A stretch of 40,838 bases of DNA, from positions 1-40,838 of the forward strand of contig JAFDIS010000022.1 of NCBI GenBank assembly GCA_019307945.1. Direction: 5' to 3'. Below, piece after piece: positions 34,891 through 40,838 of the stretch. Each line of letters starts with the position of its first letter. Position 1 is the first letter of the stretch. The stretch is from Deltaproteobacteria bacterium. Its GTDB lineage: Bacteria; Desulfobacterota; DSM-4660; Desulfatiglandales; Desulfatiglandaceae. Below the pieces are notes generated by a model, which saw only the letters and a program-made list of their open reading frames with translations, searched no databases and was not told the origin of the DNA. The translations under genes were made by a program, and so were the position numbers.

Positions 34891-35244
34891 ATGGCCGGGA
34901 TCGGGTGTTATTTCGGGATCATGGCCAAGAACAGGTTCGGGTATGATGACAGCCTGGACGTGGTGGGGATTCATGGCGTGGGCGGTGTGCTGGGACTGCC
35001 GGCGGCCGGCCTTTTTGCCTCGCTCGGCGTGAACCGCGATGGCGCAAACGGGCTTTTCTTCGGTAATCCCGCACAATTCGGCATACAAGCCCTTGCAGTT
35101 CTTGTGACCATCGTCTATGCTTTCGCAGTCAGTTGGGTCCTTCTCAAGGTGGTGGACGGACTCTTCGGCCTGCGTGTTAGCGAGAAGGATGAAGTGGGCG
35201 GGCTTGATTTGTTGGAACACGATGAAACCGCATACAATTTCTAA
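34891..35244 (+). pseudogene. amtB: Ammonium transporter AmtB, C-terminal remnant
   Basis: 117 residues that match only the last quarter of AmtB. They are AGIGCYFGIMAKNRFGYDDSLDVVGIHGVGGVLGLPAAGLFA, with the pore-region DxxDVxGxHGVGG that carries the second pore histidine, then the last hydrophobic helix (IQALAVLVTIVYAFAVSWVLLKVVDGLFGLRV) and the cytoplasmic tail. A whole AmtB has about 400 residues and eleven helices; the first 280 or so are missing and repeat-like DNA lies in their place. Such a fragment cannot form an ammonium channel. It is placed 31 bases before glnB, the normal operon partner. Confidence 0.88.
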
Positions 35245-35272
35245 CGCACGAGGCTCAAGGGCGGGGAGATAG

Positions 35273-35614
<342 letters not shown>

Positions 35615-35712
35615 AAACAGGCCCCGGGGATTTCAAGATCCTCTCTCTGACTGGGCCGTGCGGGATCCCACGCCATGACATCGCCCCCAGGGCGGGACAC
35701 AACAAAAAGAGT

Positions 35713-35744
35713 GCCGGCGAGAAGCCCTTCTCCCGGCTTTTTTT
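35713..35744 (+). terminator. Rho-independent terminator after glnB
   Basis: GCCGG-c-GAGAAG (35713-35724) pairs with CTTCTC-CCGGC (35727-35737), with one bulged C and a tight loop, and is followed at once by seven T (35738-35744). On the minus strand a TCTTTTT also follows the stem, so it may act in both directions. The surrounding 257-base gap shows no other gene. Confidence 0.85.
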
Positions 35745-35919
35745 GGGACGATGGGACCTTTCCGAGCGGTCTTTTTTCATCCTGCATTTCCCCTTTCCTT
35801 GACAGGCGCGGCTCAAGCAGGCAAAAAGGAACCTTAAGACTTCGCGGACAAGGAATCACGAAGCCGGCATTGTGGCGGATACCCAGGCCGATACAATGAA
35901 TTCATGTGGGGGGGAAAAG

Positions 35920-36708
35920 ATGAAAGAGATCTGTCGTGATTTGCAGGAGGAGCAGGAGGCCCTGGACACCATCGTGGCACCGCTCAGCCGAAAGGAGTGG
36001 GACACGATAACGCCTTTCATCGGATGGTCCATCAAATATGAGATCGCGCACCTGGCCTTCTGGGACATGGCCGCCAAGCTCGCAGCTACGGACGAGCAGG
36101 CCTTCAGGGGACTGATCGAGAGCATGTTTGCTTCCGAGGAGGCTTACAACGAATCCCAGCGGGAGCTTCGGGAGGCCGACCCCGCCTTTGTCATGGAATA
36201 CTGGCGAAGGGAGCGCAAGGCCCTGGTGGACGCCCTGGCCGCCAAGGGGCCGAAAGACCGCATCCCCTGGGTGGGTCCTACCATGAGCGCCCGATCCAAG
36301 GCTACGGCGCGCATCATGGAGACCTGGGCACATGGGCAGGATGTGGCCGATACCTTGGGTATCGAACGGGAGCCCACGGACCGGCTGCGGCACGTGGCCC
36401 ACCTCGGGGTGACGACCTTCGGGTGGAGTCACGCCAACCGGGGCCTGGAAGTGCCTGACGTTGCCGTACGGGTGGAACTAACGGGTCCTTCCGGGGATTT
36501 GTGGACATGGGGGCCGGAGGACGCAGAAGAGTCCATCAAGGGGCCGGCCCTGGACTTCTGTCTCGTGGTTGTTCAGCGTCGGCACGTGGAGGACACAAGC
36601 CTCCTGGTGAAGGGCGACGTGGCCCGGAATTGGATGCTGATCGCCCAGGCTTTTGCGGGTCCTCCGGTGGACGGACCCAGACCCGGGGAGCGCGTCCTGC
36701 GGAAATGA
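35920..36708 (+). CDS. DinB-like / TIGR03084-type metal-binding protein
   Basis: 262 residues from ATG 35920. The N-terminal half resembles the DinB/maleylpyruvate-isomerase helical bundle: EEQEALDTIVAPLSRKEWDTITPFIGWSIKYEIAHLAFWD (with a first metal-binding His) and METWAHGQDVADTLG (a second His). The C-terminal half, with VRVELTGPSGDLWTWGPEDAEESIKG and DFCLVVVQRRHVEDTSL, matches the TIGR03084 arrangement. Function is unknown; related enzymes use low-molecular-weight thiols. Upstream in-frame starts GTG 35872 and ATG 35899 would add residues unlike the family. It is read as a single gene between two non-coding gaps. Confidence 0.65.
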   Translation: MKEICRDLQEEQEALDTIVAPLSRKEWDTITPFIGWSIKYEIAHLAFWDMAAKLAATDEQAFRGLIESMFASEEAYNESQRELREADPAFVMEYWRRERKALVDALAAKGPKDRIPWVGPTMSARSKATARIMETWAHGQDVADTLGIEREPTDRLRHVAHLGVTTFGWSHANRGLEVPDVAVRVELTGPSGDLWTWGPEDAEESIKGPALDFCLVVVQRRHVEDTSLLVKGDVARNWMLIAQAFAGPPVDGPRPGERVLRK

Positions 36709-36728
36709 AAGCCACCGCTCTTTCATAG

Positions 36729-36965
36729 GAGAAACACGCCCCACGAAGAGGGTGGACCAAGGACCAGGGGGAGATTCAAGACGAAAATCACGTTCATGTC
36801 GGGGATCGAGCCCCCTATGCTGAAAGGGACGAGATCCTCAACTCGACGGTCGAGCATTTGGACATAGATTTGTCAGTTAATCCAGAGGCTGGGTCCAGCC
36901 AGGCGCGCACCTTTCGGTTCAGGGACACGCTTTCCAAGGAGGGGGAAGACGTCCTAGGACCGTAA
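36729..36965 (+). other. Open frame without a start codon (possible gene remnant)
   Basis: The 344-base gap 36709-37052 holds no complete gene I can support. In one plus-strand frame 78 codons are open between a TAG (36726-36728) and a TAA (36963-36965), reading protein-like residues (HVHVGDRAPYAERDEILNST...FRFRDTLSKEGEDVLG) but with no ATG or GTG near its beginning. I do not recognise it. It may be the tail of a decayed gene or chance. The last part of the gap holds AAAGGAGG, the ribosome site of the next frame. Confidence 0.2.
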
Positions 36966-37052
36966 GGCGAAGTTGGGCCGCGGGATCCCCGCCCCAGTCT
37001 TCGCACCAGTTGGCCTATCACGCAACCAAAACCAAGAAAAAGGAGGACGACC

Positions 37053-37502
37053 ATGAAAATGCGATCGTGTCTGGCTTTGGTTTTAACCCTGGCCCTGTTC
37101 CTTTTTACCCCCGGGACGCTACTGGCCAAGGACATCGTGGTCCTTGCTCAATTTCCGTTGAGCGGGCCGCATGGCAGCCTGGATGAAGTCGGGTGGGGTT
37201 TCACGGACGTGATGAATTGGTTCAACGAGGAGGCAGGGGGCGTTGGCGGCAGGAAGGTCAAGTGGTTCATGGAAGACATGCGCTACAGCCCCACCGTGGA
37301 GGTGGCCAACTTCCACAAGTACTGTTCCGAGTATGGCCCCGACGAACTACTCATGGCCACGGGGTATATCACCGGGGCACTCAAGCCGTTGATCAACCGG
37401 GGGGAAAAGGTTTCGGAGGGTGGCGTGGTACGCTTTGGCGCTCCTCTACCCCTCCGGGCCGTGAGAGATGAGGGGAGCATTCAATGGGTAAAAGGGTTTT
37501 GA
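37053..37502 (+). pseudogene. Truncated ABC-transporter substrate-binding protein (branched-chain amino acid type)
   Basis: The frame has a good AAAGGAGG ribosome site, a clear signal peptide (MKMRSCLALVLTLALFLFTPGTLLA) and the opening of a type 1 periplasmic binding protein of the LivK-like family. That opening is IVVLAQFPLSGPHGSLDEVGWGFTDVMNWFNEEAGGVGGRKVKWFMEDMRYSPTVEVANF...ALKPLIN. After about residue 115 the family sequence stops. The remaining 34 residues are unrelated and run into the next gene. Whole proteins of this family have about 400 residues, so some 280 codons are missing. No permease or ATPase genes for it are present. It could not bind ligand. Confidence 0.8.
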
Positions 37503-38638
37503 GGACTAAACTCTGTGACATGCTGGGGATCGAGTACCCGATCCTGAGCGCGGGCATGGGCCCAAGTCTCGTCGGGGAATCAACGGGTGCGCCCGTGGAA
37601 CTCGTGGTGGCGGTTTCAGAAGCAGGAGGGCTGGGGGTCCTGGGCGCTGCCGGATACACCGTGGAAGAACTACGAGAAAAGATCAGAGAAATCAAAAAAC
37701 TCACGGATAGGCCCTTCGGCGTGGATTTGCTCCTGCCGGGACAAATCGTCCGGGCCGGAGACCAGGACGCCGGAGGCGGGCGGGAGATCCCCCTGGCCGA
37801 GTTGGTCAAGGCCCTGCCCAAGGAACACTACGATTGGTTGATGAAGGTCAAGGAGGAGATGAACCTCCCGGATATCGAGGCCACTTACAAACCGGGGTCC
37901 ACGGTCATGCGGCCCCACGCCGCCATCCAGGTGTGCATTGAGGAGAAGGTACCGCTTTTTTGCTCCGGTCTGGGAAACCCGGGCTTCATGGTGAAAGATG
38001 CCCATGCAGCAGGGATGAAAGTCCTGGGTATAGCAGGAAACACACGTAATGCTAGGCGCATCGCACGGGCCGGGGCCGATTTGGTAGTGGCCCAGGGGCA
38101 TGAAGGCGGAGGGCATACCGGAAGGATCGGTTCCATGGCCCTCTGGCCCCAGGCGGTGGATGAGGCCGCCCCCACGCCGGTGCTGGCGGCAGGCGGCATC
38201 GGAGACGGCCGGGGGCTGGTTGCCGCCTTTGCGGCGGGGTGTGTCGGCGTCTGGGTGGGCACGCGTTTTCTGGCCTCAGCGGAGGGGGGCGCCATGGATA
38301 TTCAGAAGGAAGCGATCCTAAAGGCACGAGATGAAGACACCCGGAGGACCCTGCTCTACACGGGCAAGACGTCCCGGGCCATCTTCAACAAGTTTCACAC
38401 TCTGTGGGACTCTTCGGGCCTGGAACCGCTGCCCTTCCCCACCCAGGCCTTGTTCGCTTCGGCCATCGTGGAGATGTTCAACAAGGCCCGGAAAAAAGAA
38501 TACATCGCTCCGTTTTCGGGGCAGGTCGCGGGCCTTATCAAGGAGATCAAGCCCGCAGCCCGGATCCTCCAGGACATGGTGGAAGAAGCTGCGGACATCC
38601 TGACGAAACGCTTTCCGGCCGGGATCGTCGTGAAATAG
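37484..38638 (+). CDS. Nitronate monooxygenase family flavoprotein
   Basis: 384-residue FMN-dependent TIM-barrel enzyme of the nitronate monooxygenase / 2-nitropropane dioxygenase family. N-terminal IEYPILSAGMGP and VSEAGGLGVLGAAG bind FMN. Residues 206-213 (HEGGGHTG) hold the conserved histidine and glycine loop. VLAAGGIGDGRGLVAAFAAGCVGVWVGTRFLAS is the phosphate-binding end of the barrel. Family members oxidise nitronates or reduce quinones or enoyl substrates, so the reaction is not certain. Start ATG 37484 with GAGGGGAG overlaps the truncated binding-protein frame by 19 bases. Confidence 0.88.
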   Translation: MGKRVLRTKLCDMLGIEYPILSAGMGPSLVGESTGAPVELVVAVSEAGGLGVLGAAGYTVEELREKIREIKKLTDRPFGVDLLLPGQIVRAGDQDAGGGREIPLAELVKALPKEHYDWLMKVKEEMNLPDIEATYKPGSTVMRPHAAIQVCIEEKVPLFCSGLGNPGFMVKDAHAAGMKVLGIAGNTRNARRIARAGADLVVAQGHEGGGHTGRIGSMALWPQAVDEAAPTPVLAAGGIGDGRGLVAAFAAGCVGVWVGTRFLASAEGGAMDIQKEAILKARDEDTRRTLLYTGKTSRAIFNKFHTLWDSSGLEPLPFPTQALFASAIVEMFNKARKKEYIAPFSGQVAGLIKEIKPAARILQDMVEEAADILTKRFPAGIVVK

Positions 38639-38766
38639 GGGGGCCGGCTTCCGACATTAGGCGCCCGCGAGTACGGGAGACTTGAAATACCGCTCACGGA
38701 GGTTCCCGTTCAAGACTCTGCGTGCGGCGTATAAGGGCAGCGGGTTTCCGGCGCGCCCTGGCGGGA

Positions 38767-39903
38767 TCACAATCCGATCTGCTTGGCAATAATGTTTCGC
38801 TGGATCTCCGAGGTGCCTTCACCGATGGTGTACACGAGGGCGTCGCGCAGGTAACGGGAAACGGGATATTCACTCATGACCCCGTAACCCCCATGGATCT
38901 GGATCGCTTCCCGGGCGACCTCTACAGCCGTCTCCGAGGAGAAAAGCTTGGCTGCGGAGGCCTCCATGGTACAGGGCTTGCCCCGGTCCAGGAGGTGGGC
39001 CGCCGAGTAGACCATGAGGCGGGCCGCGCGAATCCGGGTTGCCATATCGGCCAGCTTGTGCGCCACTGCTTGAAACTTACCGATGGGCCTTCCGAATTGT
39101 GTCCGCTCCCTGGCATACCGCAAGGCGGCCTCGTAGGCCGCCTGGGCCACACCAACCATGTTGGCGGAAACGCCGATGCGCCCCTCGCTGAGGGTCTCCA
39201 TGATTAGCTTGAAGGTGCCTTCCCGCTCTCCCAGAAGGTGATCGGCCGGGATCGGGCAGTCCTCGAATGATACCTCGCCCGTGTCGGAGGAACGGATCCC
39301 TTCCTTTTCCAGCTTGCGGATCGTCATGCCCGGGGTGCCTTTGTCCACCAGGAAGAGGCTGATGCCGTGGTACCCGCGGCCTTTGTCCGTGTAAGCGGCC
39401 GTGAGCAGGTAATCGGCAAAGGGCGAATTGGTGATAAAGGTCTTGGACCCCCTCAGTACGTAGTGGTCGCCTTTTCGCACCGCGGTGCTCCGGATCGATT
39501 TGGTGTCCGACCCCGCGTCGGGCTCCGTGAGTGCAAACGATCCTATCTTTTCCCCCTTGACCGCCGGGATGAGGTACTCTCGTTTCTGGTCTTCCGTGCC
39601 CGTGCGGTAGATGGGAAAGGTGGAAAGGTGGCTGTGTGCCGAGAGGGAGCTTGCAAAGCCCTGGCACACGCGCGAGATCTCCTCGCGGAGGACGCACTCC
39701 GTGATCTTGTCCGCGCCCGCGCCCCCGTATTTCTCGGGATAGCGGATGCAGAGGTACCCCAGTTCCCCCATGCGACGGAAAAGGTGGCGGGGAAAGGTCT
39801 GGGTCCTTTCCGCTTCATCCACCAGCGGCGCCATTTCCGTTTCACAGAACCTGCGGATCTGCTCTTGAAAAATCAGGTGTTCTTCCTTGAAGTAGGTATC
39901 CAT
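38767..39903 (-). CDS. Acyl-CoA dehydrogenase
   Basis: 378-residue FAD enzyme that introduces the 2,3 double bond in acyl-CoA thioesters and passes electrons to ETF. Family blocks: YPEKYGGAGAD, FALTEPDAGSDTKSI (substrate and flavin contacts), YVLRGSKTFITN, RIGVSANMVGVAQAAYEAALRYARERTQFGRPI and QIHGGYGVMSEYPVSRYLRDA. The catalytic glutamate is seen as Glu362 in TIGEGTSEIQRN, the position used by short- and medium-chain enzymes. Substrate chain length cannot be read. It lies downstream of the GntR gene on the same strand, 81 bases away, and is probably its target. Confidence 0.94.
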   Translation of the reverse strand: MDTYFKEEHLIFQEQIRRFCETEMAPLVDEAERTQTFPRHLFRRMGELGYLCIRYPEKYGGAGADKITECVLREEISRVCQGFASSLSAHSHLSTFPIYRTGTEDQKREYLIPAVKGEKIGSFALTEPDAGSDTKSIRSTAVRKGDHYVLRGSKTFITNSPFADYLLTAAYTDKGRGYHGISLFLVDKGTPGMTIRKLEKEGIRSSDTGEVSFEDCPIPADHLLGEREGTFKLIMETLSEGRIGVSANMVGVAQAAYEAALRYARERTQFGRPIGKFQAVAHKLADMATRIRAARLMVYSAAHLLDRGKPCTMEASAAKLFSSETAVEVAREAIQIHGGYGVMSEYPVSRYLRDALVYTIGEGTSEIQRNIIAKQIGL

Positions 39904-39984
39904 GAATCCTTATCTCGAATATGCCTTCCCGGGCTTGACGCGTGAGGGGCCACGGGTATCGGCTGTCCTTTTCCCGCATCTCGC

Positions 39985-40668
39985 CTAGCCAAGCATCCCC
40001 GCTGGGAGCGAGGCCTCCAGGTGCTTGGTCAGGTATTCACCTGCGCCCAGGATATGTCGTTCCATCAAGTTTCGCGCCCTATTCCCGTCCTTTTTTTCAA
40101 AGGCGGCCACTACATTTTCATGTTCCTGGATGTTCCTGCCTATGCGTCCAGGCGTGGAGAGCAACAGAAACCAGTAGGTGGTGAACCGCATGTTCTGCCG
40201 GATCATATCCACCAGTTTCTGGTTGCCGCACCTCAAGTTGATCAGCCGGTGAAAGTCGTGGTTCAACTCCTGCCACTTGCGGACGTCGCCTCCTTCGATG
40301 TTTCGCTGTTGGTCGAGGATGGCGCGCAGTTTTTTTAGGTCTCGGGACGTCAGGCGTCGGGCCGCAAGCCCCGCGGCGAATCCCTCCAGGACCGAGAGAA
40401 CCTGGTAGCTTTCCAGCATCCGGTCTATGGAGATGGAGGCAACGCGCGCTCCCTTGTAAGGTTCGATCACCACCAGACCCTCCCCTTTCAGGGTGTTGAG
40501 GACCTGTCTGATAACCATCCGGCTCACGGAAAAGGTTTCGCACAGAGCCGCCTCCACCAGACGCTCCCGGGGCAGCCTGAGACCCGAGTAGATCTCCTGT
40601 CGCAGGGCCCGGGTCACCCTAAGGGATTCTTCTTGAAGGCCTGTGTTTCTGGTCTTTTTCTCCGACAT
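39985..40668 (-). CDS. GntR-family transcriptional regulator with FCD domain
   Basis: 227 residues. The N-terminal winged helix (about residues 14-78) has LRQEIYSGLRLPRERLVEAALCETFSVSRMVIRQVLNTLKGEGLV, the GntR/FadR-subfamily signature. The C-terminal helical FCD domain (about 90-215) shows VLEGFAAGLAARRLT and metal-site histidines (LNHDFHRLI; QEHENVVAAFEKKD). Such proteins repress catabolic genes until an acid or acyl-CoA effector binds. ATG at 40668 has AAGGAC just upstream; a longer frame from 40716 would add 16 residues unlike the family. Likely controls the acyl-CoA dehydrogenase and perhaps the mutase gene on either side. Confidence 0.9.
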   Translation of the reverse strand: MSEKKTRNTGLQEESLRVTRALRQEIYSGLRLPRERLVEAALCETFSVSRMVIRQVLNTLKGEGLVVIEPYKGARVASISIDRMLESYQVLSVLEGFAAGLAARRLTSRDLKKLRAILDQQRNIEGGDVRKWQELNHDFHRLINLRCGNQKLVDMIRQNMRFTTYWFLLLSTPGRIGRNIQEHENVVAAFEKKDGNRARNLMERHILGAGEYLTKHLEASLPAGMLG

Positions 40669-40749
40669 TTGTCCTTGACGCCTCCCTGGGGAAAGCCCCC
40701 TGCCGCAAGCGCACATTCACCATCTTTTCTTGAATCGACACCCCTCTCG

Positions 40750-40838
40750 TCAAACGTCTTCGCCGAAACGCTCCCTGAGGTATTTCACCCCGGCGTCAAT
40801 GGGAGAGCCCGGGGGGAAGACCTCCGAAACCCCCATCT
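40750..40838 (-). CDS. C-terminal end of a probable methylmalonyl-CoA mutase cobalamin-binding domain protein
   Basis: The minus strand is open from the window edge to TGA 40752-40750, reading MGVSEVFPPGSPIDAGVKYLRERFGEDV. The pattern Gly-Val-x-x-Val-Phe-x-Pro-Gly-(Ser/Thr)-Pro-Ile followed by a final helix is the usual end of the B12-binding domain of methylmalonyl-CoA mutase and related acyl-CoA mutases. The cobalamin-ligand motif DxHxxG would lie outside the window. Only 28 residues are visible, so the family call is moderate and the substrate open. Confidence 0.55.
   Translation of the reverse strand, partial: MGVSEVFPPGSPIDAGVKYLRERFGEDV

Noticed and set aside
34626-34946. 106-codon open frame after the histidine kinase
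   Set aside because: It runs across the repeat relic and into the amtB remnant in the wrong frame; no domain is recognisable.
36815-37135. 106-codon minus-strand frame in the gap before the truncated binding protein
   Set aside because: It overlaps the signal-peptide region of the plus-strand gene in antisense and shows no family features.

Overview
The window reads as a chromosome segment of a high-GC anaerobe, most likely a member of the Desulfobacterota (the sulfate-reducing or syntrophic former Deltaproteobacteria). This rests on recognised families and gene order, not on a search. The pointers are an Fe-S 4-hydroxybutyryl-CoA dehydratase homologue, the run pgpH-ybeY-pdxJ-acpS-nnr-CBS-tsaE-lysC, several acyl-CoA enzymes, and a GAF/PAS hybrid histidine kinase.

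Layout. At 1-1793 lie the tail of an enoyl-CoA hydratase and an AbfD-like dehydratase. At 1837-3262, on the minus strand, are a menaquinone-type methyltransferase and a queuosine-precursor transporter. From 3551 to 31494 almost everything is on the plus strand in tight, often overlapping runs. The first run is thioredoxin with a zinc ribbon, YjbQ and PhoH. PgpH to TsaE follow (c-di-AMP turnover, rRNA maturation, PLP, ACP activation, NAD(P)HX repair, t6A). Then come aspartokinase, a ComEA-like protein, a CHASE2 Ser/Thr kinase with its PP2C phosphatase, TsaD, a DUF2062 membrane protein and RsmA. After those are a deoxynucleoside kinase, PanC, the S-adenosylmethionine cycle pair MetK-AhcY, and a five-gene dipeptide-type ABC transporter whose binding protein and one permease carry unusual insertions.

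At 31549-31738 are two tRNA genes, Gln(CTG) and Glu(CTC). Directly behind them is a lower-GC segment with a hybrid histidine kinase, then a repeat-rich relic, then the last 117 or so codons of an ammonium transporter fused to that relic. GlnB (PII) and a strong terminator follow. This looks like an insertion or deletion scar that destroyed the 5' part of an amtB-glnB operon.

At 35920-40838 are a DinB/TIGR03084-like protein, a binding-protein gene cut off after about 115 codons, a nitronate monooxygenase, and on the minus strand a methylmalonyl-CoA-mutase-like tail, a GntR/FCD regulator and an acyl-CoA dehydrogenase.

Most of the window is conserved housekeeping. The points most worth a second look are the matched insertions in the ABC transporter, the tRNA-side scar with the broken amtB, the hairpin-rich 343-bp leader in front of phoH, the short inverted-repeat element at 11753-11903, and the four-ligand Fe-S dehydratase homologue of unknown substrate. 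I did not find a clearly novel defence or biosynthetic system.
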